Assembly (NCBI RefSeq): GCF_017562075.2
Contig: NC_054083.1
Coordinates: 23,422,285-23,486,284 of the forward strand
From: Anopheles merus
Lineage: Eukaryota; Arthropoda; Insecta; Diptera; Culicidae
Length of the DNA: 64,000 nucleotides
Direction: 5' to 3'
The translations under genes were made by a program, and so were the position numbers. This document shows, piece after piece, positions 46,332 through 59,300 of this stretch. The notes under the pieces were generated by a model. The model saw only the letters and a list, made by a program, of their open reading frames with translations, did no database searches and was not told the DNA's origin. Each line of letters begins with the position of its first letter. Position 1 is the first letter of the stretch.

Positions 46332-49300
46332 TGCTGCACACTGTCCGAGGACCACTTTCACTCTGTTCCGTCTGAGGACGGATTTGATAAGAACTGTCTG
46401 CTGCAATCAGGCTGGGCAGTATGAAAGTTCCGAACACACTACCCGAACACGGGGAGGGAGGCTACGAAGGGCTGCTGGACAGGCCAGATGGTTTGGCACA
46501 CATGACGCGCGCGTTCCTCGTGGTCGGGGCGTGTGTATCTGCAAGAGAAAAACGAGTTGGCTGCATGTTATCACTATCTCGCGGTGATGTCGCTAAAATT
46601 ATGCATTGTTCAAGTTGGTTGGAGTGAACTCCTAGCGCGGGTTTTAGAGAGTTGTGAATGATTGCCCTAACATCGAACTACTGCGCGGAGGCGCGTTGAC
46701 AACAAGAGACGTGCTGCTGATGGTGATGAGTCCATCAACGGAATTATCTTATCGCTTGCGAGAGTTCTCTCCGCTCTGCGTGTTGTACTTCAGGTGCGGG
46801 AAACTATACCAACTGCTGCTGCACCCGGCATGGCAGGGTGTCATTAGCCAATAGCTAATCATCGAACCGATAAGGGCATCTAGGAGTCCCGGTGCGGCGT
46901 ATTTCACTGGCGCTAACGAAAGGCACAGTGCGAGAGAGGAACGATTCTGGAAGAAGGAAGGATGCAGACGAACCTAAAGGGTCAGCCCTCTGCGACAGCT
47001 ATCGCATCGCAACTAATCCCGGGGAAGATAATCTTCTCCCATCGAGGACGTTGCCTTTCCTATCGATCGTCTGATTGATGGTCGATTTATGAGTTGCTAT
47101 CTTTCCATGATCAGTACTACCTCTTGATAGTACGACTTTTGACGCATACTATGCGTCTTATCTGGGTAATAGGCTCATACTCAAACCCCAAACCGCCACA
47201 TCTCCAACTCAAGATCACGGCCTGATCATGAGATCGCACGCATAGCCGCTGAAGCTTAATTGTGTCTGCTTTGACGGAAGTTGCTAATTTTCCCCCTCAG
47301 TGCTCATCTAAGTGGGCGAAGAAATGCCACAAGCCACCAGCATGTCTCTTGTCGATGCCGTTAGGCACTTATAAATAGGACAACGCCCCGAGTACACAAA
47401 ATATTGGTTTTACTGATTATCAGCACCAAAACGTTTGCCAACACGAGTGAGGTGTTGGTGGTACAACTTTGTGAACCCGAATGATACTGGGGGTTTGCTC
47501 GTGTGGCTTTGCTGAAGAAAAGGCGGTTGCCTCCACACTGCACTCTACGGCTGGTGGTTGGGGCAATACATCATTAATTTACCATCCAAATTGACACCAT
47601 CAATCGATTCGGTGTGGTTCGCGGGGTGCATAGGGTATAGAGCGTGCGAAAACTTGTCAAACGCCACCCCCTTCGGGATGGATCAATGAAAGCTACTAGA
47701 CATAGCTTACTTTGAGGGGTGTTTGGGAACGGGTCGTTATAGTTGGTGGCGAGGCCCATTAGCACCATACAGCGCCCGCCTACTGTACCGCAATGACGAC
47801 AATCAAACCGAACTCGTACGCACACATATTGGCGGACAATTTGTTTGATGGCTACTACGCACCAGCGATATCTACGGAAGGTGAGGGATGAAGGGTGGTA
47901 AAATCGAATATAATTGAATGTCCAGCGGGGCCATAGCATGGAACTGTGGCACCAGTAGTACTACACGAGATTTGCTAGTAAGGCCCCCGGACCACGTGCT
48001 AAAACGTGCGACCGTATCCACCTCGCCATCGGGGAAGTTCCATCGTAATGGGATTAAATTGGAGTCTATCTCTCTCGCACTGTACATCTATCCGTGTGTT
48101 CTCGGTGAGAAATTCCGGCACTCCAGTTTGTTAATCGGTTTCTTTTCACCAACAATTGACACTTCCGTTTCTATTGACACTTTCATCAAAGCAGGCGGAA
48201 GGCAACACGTTAACTAGCAAGCTGCTGCTAAGCTCCTTGGATAGTTGTTTGTTCCAGACCAGAGCCCAGAACCGGAGCACAAAATCAGACACGCACATTC
48301 GCGACCCCTATTGACCTGCGGCCGCCCAAATAATCGCTGCTCGCCAAACGGATTGTTTGTCCTCCCTTTTACGAAATTGAGCACTGATAACACTTTCATC
48401 AAGCACTGCGTCACTGTGCACCGAAGTGGTGGCCATGTCCAACAAGCTAACCTTCAAAACGCGGTGCGTTGAATGGGTCTAGTAATCGGGGAATAATTGG
48501 AGCCGCCCCCCGGGCCTATTCACCTGCACCATTTCTGTAATTCACCTTTTAATGATGATGATGATGATGGTACGGAGAACGAGAAGAAACTCAAACGATG
48601 CTTTAGTAGTATCAATGCACCACAAAATGATAAGCCGGCTCTGGTTGGTTGGCGTTTACTGGGGAGATTGGTTCACGCGCACACAACGCTAGTGCGAAAC
48701 GATCCCGAGATCCACCTCCGAGAAGCGACAGCGTGATACTGGTAGGATGTGCGCGCCTTCCAGAGGATCGCTCTCCGGTTCGTCGTCGTATGCCGATAGA
48801 CTGGTCGAAGATTGCGAGCATCATTGTTCGCTTCGCGCGCTCTCTTGAGGGACCGCATCTTGCCTTGAGCAGGGTCGGGTGAATTGGTTAAGGTTGAATG
48901 AGTTATGCTACCGATTAATGCTGCGGGCAAACGCAGCATGTGGTTGATTCCTGCGCCCGAGGAGGACGAGAAAGAGCGGCGAGGGTGGGATGAATCTCGG
49001 TTCCAGTCATTTCTTATCATTCGGGGGGAGCTATTGTGTATCAATTGGTTTCGGAAGTGAGTTTTTTGAGCTGGCAGCCGTCGTGTGGAGCTGGAGCGAT
49101 TGCTCCGAATTACGCCGGCAAGTGGATAGCCGGCAATCATAGAAAGTAAATCCTTGTTAAACACATCACTTACATTTTGCACAATTCAATTCTAGGTTTT
49201 TGTACGTTTTCTGCACAAAGATTGGAAGATGATTTGTGCACTGATCTCGGATTTTCGCTTAGAAGATGAACACGCAATGTGGGAACGATTTAGACTGCGC

Positions 49301-49788
49301 CGATCTGCAAGCAAGCAAACGGTAAGCAAAATAGCGCAGCAGGACGTCAAGAATTTGCAAACGAAAGAAAGGGAAATTCAATCCTTTTTTTACACTGCTT
49401 CTTTCTTATGGCCACGTTGAAGAAGCTGAGGTAGGTTTGCGAATTCCCCTTTTTTTTAATTCGTCTTTCACAGGACTCACTCCCAAATGGAAGAAGAAAC
49501 GTATCCTTTTGAAAAGAGTTGTTACCGTTTTTAAAGCTGTAAACGAGGAAAGGGATGTAATCCTACGCAAATTTATACATAAATTGAATATAAATTTATT
49601 AGAAATTTTCAATTTTTATTTCTTATTTTATCATGAAATGGTCACACAATTTTGCACAAATTATTTAAGAAATAACCACTTTTAATGATTTTTATTCATT
49701 AACAAATCCGTTATATTCAAAATCGATTCTTCCAGTAGCGCACACCCTTGCTGTTTCAAACCGATCTAAACTTCAATTGTGATGGCAA
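46332..49788. other. Upstream region of the transporter and intergenic DNA
   Basis: About 3.5 kb with no supported gene. The first 900 bp hold several GATA-type sites (CTTATC at about 46747, GATAAG at about 46870, CTTATC at about 47158). An ATG/GAT triplet run lies at 48553-48568. Short frames on both strands show no domains. Confidence 0.5.
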
Positions 49789-49908
49789 CACTGTCCCGTC
49801 GTTTGACAGCTGTCCATGGTTTGTTGTGTTGTTGAAAGGAAAAACGTAAACAAACGCGCGCACTCATTACTGTTTCGTGAAATTTTATTAAGAAAAGCTA
49901 GTTAAATT
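49789..49908 (+). promoter_or_regulatory. Compact NOSIP promoter region
   Basis: Just upstream of the start codon lie CACTGTCCC and the perfect palindrome GACAGCTGTC (about 49805-49814, within TTTGACAGCTGTCC), then GTTTGTTGTGTTGTTG and GTAAACAAACGCGC. The same TGACAG and GTTTGTTG-type elements occur in the MCAT/CTU2 promoter. Function is inferred. Confidence 0.45.
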
Positions 49909-51064
49909 ATGACCCGCCACGCTAGAAATTGTACTGCCGGGGCCGTTTACACGTACCACGAGAAGAAGAAGGATGCGGCCAACTCGGGCTTCGGCACAAC
50001 GTCCCGTCGCATCGGGAAAGATTCGGTCAAGAGTTTTGACTGCTGTTCCCTCACCTTGCAGCCGTGTCGGAATCCAGTAATAACGTGCGTATTCTTTAGA
50101 AATGGTGGAAATCGTTTGCTTCACACTAATAGTTCCTTTCGATTGCAGTAAAGATGGCTACCTGTTCGACAAGGAAGCGATCCTGACTTACATCATCTCG
50201 AAGAAGAACGAGTACAGCCGGAAGATGAAGGAGTACGAGAAGCAAATGAAGCAGGACGAGGAGGAGGATGCGGCCAAAGCGAACGCGGAGCTCCAGAAGA
50301 AGCTGGATAAATTCATTTCCACCGAGAAGAACATCGTCAGCAACAAAGCAGTCACACTGAATGGTAATGGAGCATTTGTGGTTCGTTTTTCGTTATTCTC
50401 GCAACCTTTCCTCTTTTTGTTTCTCGACCACCAGCAGAACAGCCCAGCACGAGCGGCGCCATCTCGAACGTGTCGCTCGGCAAGCGTAAGGAGCTGCCCA
50501 GCTTCTGGGTACCGTCGCAGACGCCGGCCGCCAAGGTGTCGCGCATCGAAAAGCCGGACAGCAAGATCTACTGTCCCGTGTCGAACAAACCGCTCAAGGC
50601 GAAGGATCTGATCGAGGTGAAGTTTACGCTGGTGAAGGATCCGGCCGACAAGAAGTCATTGATTGCGAAGGAAAACCGGTACATGTGTGCCGTGACGCAT
50701 GATATCCTGAGCAATTCCGTACCGTGCGCAGTGCTGAAACCGACGTAAGTTTTAGTGGATGATTAAATTTGTATCAAATTCGGTAAAGAAATCTTTTCCT
50801 TGCTGATTGTCCTTAGCGGAGACGTCGTTACGATAGAGTGTATTGAAAAAATCATCAAAAAGGACATGATCCACCCGCTGACGAACGAAAAGCTCTCCGA
50901 GTCGGATATTATACCACTACAGCGGGTAAGCTGCTTCGGTAGAAATTGTATTAGCAATTCAATTTTAATAATCTACCCTTTTACCCCCATAGGGCGGTAC
51001 CGGTTTCGCAACGACGAATGAAAAACTGGAAGCCAAAGAGCAAAAGCCATGTCTGCAGGTTTAA
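49909..51064 (+). CDS. NOSIP: Nitric oxide synthase-interacting protein (NOSIP), U-box/RING-type E3 ubiquitin ligase
   Basis: Five coding exons: 49909..50084, 50149..50363, 50435..50744, 50817..50925 and 50993..51064. They sum to 882 bp, 293 aa, close to the ~300 aa of vertebrate NOSIP. Introns are 64-72 bp with GT-AG ends; phases are consistent. The N terminus MTRHARNCTAGAVYTYHEKK is nearly invariant in the family and fixes the start. A split U-box/RING follows: the first half with FDCCSLTLQPCRNPVITKDG (Cys45, Cys46, Cys53), then a charged coiled-coil insert (about 75-120), then the second half with IYCPVSNKPL, MCAVTHDILSNSVPC and GDVVTIECIEKII. The C terminus GGTGFATTNEKLEAK also matches. 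Known roles are ubiquitin ligation, NO synthase trafficking in vertebrates, and spliceosome association. Confidence 0.95.
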
Positions 51065-51100
51065 GTGTGTGTGATTCAGTAACTTAAAGATTCAAAACTA

Positions 51101-51106
51101 AATAAA
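51101..51106 (+). terminator. poly(A) signal of NOSIP
   Basis: AATAAA 37 bp after the stop codon. Confidence 0.65.
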
Positions 51107-54040
51107 AATGACCTAGATGCTAAGAGGGAACCTATTTCGCGACGTCCTGGTCAATCAGAGAGCAATTCAGAAAGAATGAGAAAGTAGAAGTTGTAATCAA
51201 AACGAGAGCGATAGGAAGTGATATCCCGTCGTGAAGCTAATCGAGGTCAGTGCAACGTCTTTCGGACCGGTCAAACACCCTGAACCGGCACACTCTGCTC
51301 TGCAGGACATAGTTGCAGCTGGTGAAAGGTTACGGCCATTCGGCAAACTTGACACTGACACCGCACAGTAAAGCGGCACGGTAAGAGCAGCAATGCGTCA
51401 TACGGCTATAAGTACCGGTAATAGGCCAACCTCTCCACTCCCACCCTCACTAACGGCGTGTGCTACACTGTATATGCAGCTGCAGCGCCGATAATTGTCG
51501 TGCCCGTGCCACGTTCGCTCGATAGACGGTGTACGGGATGGGTTTGCGGAATGTTTGTCATTTTTATCTAACCGTCACCGGACCATAATGGCACACGCGC
51601 GACCGCTATTGAAGCGTTGGCCTTCGACGAGCCCGATCAAAACAACTTGCCCCTGAGTGGGTGGGCGGAGAGGGGATTTAGGGCTGTGGGGGAAGTGGTT
51701 GCGGGAACTGCATTTCGAGTTGCATTGCATGGAGAGAGAGAAAACAAAAAAAAACAACCACTATCAAAACCGGAAATGAATGTACGGTTTTTTTCTCTTT
51801 TTACGCAAGTGTGTGTTTATGATCTCCCCCCTGCACTTGCCCTCCCACTGAAGGAGGCGCCCAATTCAGAACGTTTGCAAATATTATTGCAGTTTATTTG
51901 TTTGGATTTGGAGTAGGCTCTCTCCAGTACGCGATCGCGATGCGCGCACGTCATACGTAGGTACGTTCGCAACCCGATCTTCCCGTAAAATCTAACAAAA
52001 AAACTCGCCCGTTCCCCGACGGTGCCTTGCGCATGTTTTACAGTTTTGCTTGTTGGCTGCACCGCACTGCATCACACCGCGGGTTTGTCCGTGACTGGGG
52101 AAGGGCGACGGGGCGATGTGCGACCTTCGGCGATAGTTAACGTTTCTAGCGAAAACCGACGGCGCGCAAGCCGTTCGCGCGGGATCTATGAGGCAGTTTT
52201 GATAGTGGTTGTGGCGCGAATGAGTGAGCGAGTAAGATGGAATGCGCACTTCGGTTGGTGCGGGAGGGATTTGTGCGGGGCCTCGGTTTGCGATAATATA
52301 GCGCGTGTAGCGTGTTTCTAATGCCACAACGATTGCACTATTGCACTATTGCAGCTGCACCGAGAGCGAGCGAGAGCCAGGGGTACGGTTGAGTCTCTAT
52401 CGCGGTTTTTGTTTGACTATTGGCAGATGTTTACTCAGACTGTAGGTCAACGGAGTTTTGCTCGCTGTAGTGCATGGTATTGTGTGAAGAATGCTTTTGC
52501 ATTTCTATTAGTTTTTGATTCGAATTTCGTTTTATTTTGTAAATAATCAGTGTTGATAGCATCTTTGTCAATAATTTAAATTGGAATTTATTTTTTTGAA
52601 TAATATAATCTCAGATCGCAAATTCGATACAATACTCCTGCTCATATTGTCGGTTTTGTATAGCTTTGTCTAAGGTTGTACAGCGCGCCTGCATTCTTCA
52701 GCAGCAATTAAGCTGTAATAACGGACAAAACCATTGAACTATCCCAACTGTATTAAATGATAACTCAGATTAATTCATATTAATTTATCATTTATAGCTA
52801 CAGCTCTTACAATGAGCTTCCAAGATATGAATTTTGTTCAAAAGCTAAGCAATTTTACTTTAAGCGTGAGTTATGCAAGTTACACTTCATTTCTTCGTCC
52901 GGGTGCTCTTATGAGTGGGAACTTAATTTGGATACTAAACATGTTTTTTGCTTACCTTTTTTTTGACAAAATGCTCTACTTTTTTAATGTCCAAAGTGTC
53001 CGCAGTTTTCCTATATTTTAGTCATGTTGAGTTTCTGTTTGAAACGTTGTTATTTTGACATTATTTGATTTTTGTTCAACTTGTCAGCTATTGAGGGTTA
53101 ATAAACTATCTATGATACTAAAAATTGAGTCATATATTTCAATACATTAAAAAAATTGCTCTCAACTATCGAAAGAAAGCAAAGCAACAGCTTAAGAACG
53201 AAAGAGGATATGGAACATTTTGAAATATGGATTCATTTATTTGAGGATATGGTATTATTTATTTATTTATTTATTTTGTGAAATATTTGCATGGCCTTCG
53301 CAGTGACCTAAGCAACTTAAACCAACTATCTTAACACTATGTGCTACTTCTTAACGATCTAACATGAATTGGGACCAAGAGTGTTAAACAAAGCCAATAG
53401 ATGATGTTTAAACGTATCGATAGAAATATTATAGAATAAGACTAGTATATGAATAAAATATGAAGTAAGTATGAATAAGACGAGTTAAAACTGCGAGATA
53501 TATACAACGAAGGTTCGTTATAGCTATAAAGTCGCCTCCTACGGTCGATACTTAAATGTTCATAGTGTCTAAGAATCCTTGCTGGAGTATCTACACTTAA
53601 TCGTGCTAAAAGATCTGGAACGTCGATACTGAGGTCATAAGGATGCAATTTAGAAATGTACTGCATGGTTCACCGATTCCATTTTAAGAGTACCTCGTGC
53701 TTCTAATTCGCGATCAAGAGCATTTTTACACTAATAAATGCAGTAATTAGCAATAAACTTGGATGGACTTTCAAGGTTACGGCTACTTGGAGCAATCTAC
53801 TAAATGATCATTTCCTTTAAAAACTTATTTTTTTATAACTCCATCGTTTCAAAGCGCTTTTCAATCTATTGCTTCGCTCCTACTCTCAAATCAAGCCATT
53901 TTATTCTAACGGGCTAATCGCAACAGCTCCTCGCTGTAGGAACGTGCCTTCGGTATACTTACTTTATCAGGAGACACTACACGCGTTACTACTCTACAAA
54001 GTAGCCATTTTGCCCCAGCTTCCCGTTCACGATCGAGACT
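51107..54040. other. Intergenic region with a GC-richer island
   Basis: No gene is supported. From about 51900 to 52460 the DNA is CpG-rich (for example CGACGGCGCGCAAGCCGTTC) against AT-rich surroundings, which may mark a promoter or non-coding first exon. An ATTT repeat lies at 53254-53275. Confidence 0.45.
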
Positions 54041-54042
54041 AG

Positions 54043-54126
<84 letters not shown>
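54041..54126. repeat. (GA)n microsatellite
   Basis: About 38 near-perfect GA units. It gives rise to spurious Ser/Leu repeat frames on the minus strand. Confidence 0.97.
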
Positions 54127-54129
<3 letters not shown>

Positions 54130-55565
54130 CGGCCCTTGTGCATCGCCACGATTGACCTCCCTATTTGATGCAGTCGCCCTTCCTCGTAGCCCGAGAGGAG
54201 CTTGATAGCGATGTGTGCGTGTGTATGCGCGCGTGTGTGTGTGAGAGCCCTTTGGCTGGGTTGGTGTCCACTCCGCTCCGCTATACCATGTCGTAGGAAG
54301 TGATAAAAAGCCACCAGCACCCGTCAGTACTACCGTGGCGGCGGTGCTAACGCGGCGAAACGCGAAACTCCGGTGCGTGTGGCTTGATCGTCGAGGCCAG
54401 CGGCTGGTTGACGAGGCTGGATTAGCGTGCCAGCGGTACTGTGTGTTTGTGAACAGCACACTGTTCTACTAGCACACTGGCGCAGTCGGTGCGCATTGAC
54501 ATTAACCTGATTCCAAGAGCCCCCCTCCCGTTATGAGCCCGTCCCTGGCAGCTTGGGCAATCGGATACGGAACTTGAACTTGAGCTCACTCCGAGGCCCT
54601 CGTGCCTCTACACATTCTGCTGCACATTCTGCTGTGCTGTGCATTGGGCTGGATTGACTGATCGTGTGATATTTTTGTGTTGCAGAATTTGGCTTGTAGT
54701 TGTGAGTGTGTGAGGGAGCATTTTCCTTTTTCCCTTACCGTTCTTTTTCGTGCGGGTTTTTGTTTGTGTTTTGTTTCCTTATTGCCCATTTCCGTGTCAC
54801 CGAACACGTGGTGTTTAATTAATTGTTTATGTTTGCAAAAGTGTTGAGAGCCGCGTTGAAGAAGTTGAATACCAAGTAAAAAAAACCGAAGGAAAGGAAC
54901 CGTGCCGCAGCAAACAAAACTTTACGGATCGCTGTTTATCAGTTTTGCTCGGGTCGGGCTTTGGCCATAACAACCGGGTCTGTGCGATGGCGGATAGCAA
55001 GAAAAGCTGTTGAAAAGTGAAATCAAACGACACAGAAATCAATCAAGCGTGAGCAATTGTTTTTATCTCCTTCATTTTTAGTGTGTTTTTGTCCATCTGT
55101 TCGAGTTTGCATCTAATTGGAGGCGGAAAAAAAACAAATACAAATCGGTAGTGAAGTGAGTGTACAAAATAAAAGAAAAGAAAATTAACAACCAAGCACG
55201 GTGAGTGGGGTGGAAAAGTGAGAAAAGTGTACTGTGTACTCAAGTGAGAAAAGTGTTATGAATTTGTATTGTCGGTGGAAAATTGTTCCCTTCTCCCGCC
55301 CGCAATCAACGAGTGTGATGAATTGTGATTGTGTGATTTGTTTGCGCATCGTTGTTCAACATTAATCAGCGCAAATCGCCGAACGCCAGCAGTTGGTCAT
55401 GAGCCGGAATGAAACAGTTTGACCGCGAACCCTGCCCGATCCAGTGTGTGTACGATTTCAGCGAGAAAGCATAGCAGGTGCAGCAACAGCAGCAGCAGCA
55501 CGTGTCACTGAAGAAGGTGTTAACGGATTGGCGCCACTTTTACCGTGCTACACATCCCTGCCCTG
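54127..55565. other. GC-richer, ORF-poor stretch, possible 5' non-coding exon(s)
   Basis: Mixed-composition DNA with many GTGTG, GTGAGT-like and AACGAC motifs and a CAG-repeat near 55482-55500, typical of long insect 5' UTRs. No coding frame is convincing. A GTGAGT at 55048 and GTGAGTGG at 55201 could be splice donors. Offered as a candidate only. Confidence 0.3.
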
Positions 55566-55574
55566 TTTGTGTGT

Positions 55575-55783
55575 CTTCTTCTTCTTCTTCTTTGGCTCAA
55601 CAACCGATGCCGGTCAAGGCCTACCAACCCACTTGTGGGGTTGGCTTTCAGTGACTTATTGATTTCCCCCCATAGCAGGATAGTCAGTCCTACGTATGGC
55701 GGCACGGTCTATTTGGGGCTTGAACCCATGACGGGCATGTTATTAAGTCGTACGAGTTGACGACTGTACCATGAGACCGGCTT
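55575..55783 (-). mobile_element. tRNA-derived SINE (SINE200-like) with target-site duplication
   Basis: On the minus strand the head reads CCGGTCTCATGGTACAGTCG with a pol III B-box-like GGGTTCAAGCCC about 50 bp on. The body continues GACCGTGCCGCCATACGTAG, and the 3' end is GGCATCGGTTGTTGAGCC followed by a GAA-repeat tail. It is flanked by the 9-bp direct repeat TTTGTGTGT at 55566-55574 and 55784-55792. It closely resembles the Anopheles SINE200 family as I remember it. Confidence 0.85.
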
Positions 55784-55792
55784 TTTGTGTGT

Positions 55793-56317
55793 ATTTTCCG
55801 TAAAAAAAAGAAAAGGAGAACGGTATCATAAATTAAGAAGGTAAGAAAAAGTGTTCTTTTTTCCTTTTGAGTGAAAAAATGATTATTGATCAAATTATAT
55901 TCGTTATGTTGTAATCCGTTATTACGTTGGAAAAAAATAAACAAAAAAAAAAAATTTCAAAACACACCGTCGCGTCAATCTCGCGTCAAATGTGGGGAAG
56001 CTGTTGTGATGCTTTGGGATAACATGGAGTGTTCTCCCTCAGGGTACGCGGCCGTGTGACGTGAGTTGCCGTAGTTACGCAATCGCAGCAAGCTAAGACA
56101 ATTGATGATACAACGACCTGCATGAGGGGACTGGGGGGGGGGGGGGGGGTGTAAAGGGAGTTGAGAACGAGAGGTGAGTGTTTGTGTTGATGTGTGTGAT
56201 GAGTGTTTAAAAAGCCCTAGAACGTCGGGATGATTTAATCGGCCCTGCTGTTCGTTCGGTAATTAATTCTGATTTCATGAATATTATCAAACAAGGTACA
56301 GGATAAGGGGTTATTTT

Positions 56318-56382
<65 letters not shown>

Positions 56383-59300
56383 GCCTTCCGGATGTTTCCA
56401 CATGCATATGCAAGTGGAGCATGGTGGCATGGGGGATGTGGGGAGAGGTAATTATTCATCGTTCATTCATTGATCGTTTTGCGCCCGATGAATTGACCAC
56501 TTTGCCCGGGGTCTGTATGATTAGTCGCTCTCGAACGAGAGAAAAAAAATGCACCACTCTTGTTAGCGTGTAATTTGTGTTTCCCTGTGCACTCGCTTAA
56601 GCTATAAACGATTAGTGTTGATGCAGTATTAAAAATATCAAACTGTTTAATATGGTGGCATTTTTTTAAATCGTAAGAATATGGTATAAATTAAGCATAC
56701 CCCATTAACGGTCTTGTTGAGTGATTTTTTATGTTTTTTTGCTAAATGTAGTATTTTTTCTATTCAAAAATATACCTATCATATTTTGAAAATAATAAAT
56801 TTGTTATGATTACAAATTATGATGGAAATAATTAAAAAAAATTGAATAATTAAACATTTCTCGGTCGGATGGTTAACCAATGGATGGTTTAACGGATGGT
56901 TAAGAATTAAAATGATTTGCTTTTAGTATCTGGCCTAAGACCAGTCAAAATGTTAAAGTTATAAGTTAGCGCCTTAAAGCCTTAATGTAGTTTTTTACAT
57001 GCAATTAATACAAAACATACAAAACTGCCACACAACTACTGTCATTACAAGAGAAACAAATATGAAGAAAAAGCAACCAACAACTGAATTGTGTAATAAT
57101 AATTGTCAACCCTTGCTCTCGTTGAAGTCGAGTGAAATAATTTTATTCCCAAACAATTCCACCAACTTTGTTTTTAATATTAGTTGAGCATGTGGCACTG
57201 AAAATACAGGATGACAGGTTTTGCTGAGTCAGTTTTTAATGTGAAAAGCATTATTCACTGATTGCGAGATGTTTTTCAACATCTGTCATATTTTTCATTT
57301 GCATCGGATTAATATTTCATTAAAATATTGCTGAAATTGGTAGGAGAGTTACAAATCAATTTTCAAATCTCATTTTTGTTGACATTTGTGTTGACTTTCT
57401 TTATTTTTTATTATTTTGAAGTACAATTACGCTCCTGAATTGGACGATAAAATAGTGAATTAATTGATATTTAACATAGTGTAGAGTAAGTTAGAAACTA
57501 GTTTGTCGATAGAATGAAGGCTTGCATGATACCGAGCTCAAAAATCTTCTTCAACTGCTGATTTATGCTTTGACGAATCAAACAAACTGTTTAATAAAAA
57601 AATAAACGTGTTAGCAATTTTGCAAACTATGGAAATTCAACCTAGAGAGAACATTTTTGGAGCTTTATTCAAAAGTCCCAGCGGCAACAAAAAAAGACCC
57701 GCTTTGAAGCGTCCAGAAGCGAGGGAGACGCGTAAGCAACCAATCATTTGCCACGTTGATGCAATTCCGCGGCAATGGGCCTCTGACGTTCCCGCAAAAC
57801 TGCAACTGCATCCACCAACACACAGTCCGCTCGCACAGACACACACGCGCACACACAAACACGTGTATTACACAATCGTGCGCAATCGAATCAAAGCAAT
57901 TAGCCGTCTCCTATCGAGCTATAAAGCCAGGCCGATGTGTAGTGGCCGTAGTGGAAAAGACCGTCTTCCCACCCGAAACCCCTTCGACGTCCCGGGGTTC
58001 CGCCATCGCCCCGGGAAGGTAATATTCGCCGCGCAAAAAGATGCACGCGCGCGCGTGTAGCGTATTATCAGTAGTGGCCGCGGGAGGAGAGGGAGGGCGC
58101 AGGACAGTCGGAGCTTGTTGTTGGAAGCTTCCAGCGCCGACGTAGCTTTGCCTGCTGTTGTTATTCTAGGGTGCACTGGATGAACCGGAGCTGATGGTGA
58201 TGGAGACGCCCGGTGGCGGCAGAGGGACCCGCAAAACGACGGGGCGCGTTAGGCGTTACACACGTTACACAAACACACACTGTGCGGAAGCTTTTCCACT
58301 TTTGCACTGTTTTGTTGCAACCGGAGTGCAGCGTAGTAATCTCCGGTAACCGGTTCAAACCACTTCCTACCGGTAAGGCTGGAAATAGAGGCACGCGAAG
58401 TGTGGACTGGCTTTTCTTTTTACCTGTGTTGGTTGGAAACCAGCAAAAAAAAAAAAAAAACAACACACATTGGAAGGGTTTGTATACAAACAGAAGCGTG
58501 TGTGACCCACGTCACGCTTAAAGGGAAGGGTGTAAGGGAGGGGGGGGGGTTTGTTTGTGTTGTTTTTAAATGCCGTTGTTATTGTTGTTGTCGTCGTCGT
58601 CGTTAGAGCCGTTCCAGGGGCAGTGGCGATGGAGATGCACACTCTACGGGTCGATCTATTACGTGATCGCGGTCTACTACGCGGTTCCACTGGGTGGCGG
58701 GTCGAACCGGACAAACGCACACACACACACACACGTAAACCGTACCGATGTTACCTATAAATCATGCTCGGCACGCTTTACTAATACGCGTGCAAATTGT
58801 GCTGCACTTGGTAGGGCTCGTGCTAAAGGAGGGTGGTTTTGTGTGCTTTTGGCTGGACCCGCTGGTGACCGTAACTTTGAACTTGTGGCAGCTTCAAGTC
58901 AAGGGTTTGAAGAGGGAGAGACGGAGATGGAGAGAGAGAGGAGCAGAGAAGCGTGTGTGTGCCGTTTTACACTGTTAAAGGCGCGCTTGCATTAGCCAAA
59001 GTGTCGTATTAACTAGTCGTCGTTTCGATATTTCTCGTCACTCCGCCACTTGAAAATTGTACAAGTATCTAGGCATTACTCATGGTACACACGCTGATAG
59101 TGGAACTGGATCTGGTATGCCTAGATCGGGTGATGATGATGATGCATCTTTGTTTTGTATTTTGCATTTTTGCCCCCTCCACAGTGCCAACTCATACCCC
59201 ATACTGCGTTTCGTACGCGGATGTGCGGTCTGTGATTTGCTGTTTATTATGACATCAGGTGACATGGGTGAAAAGGCTTTATGCAAGGGTGTAGTTTGAT

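Noticed and set aside
54039..54459. Minus-strand Ser/Leu-repeat frames over the GA microsatellite
   Set aside because: Pure translation of a dinucleotide repeat.
57608..58060. 150-codon plus frame as a gene
   Set aside because: It opens at a non-ATG codon, includes a CACACGCGC repeat and has no recognisable domain.
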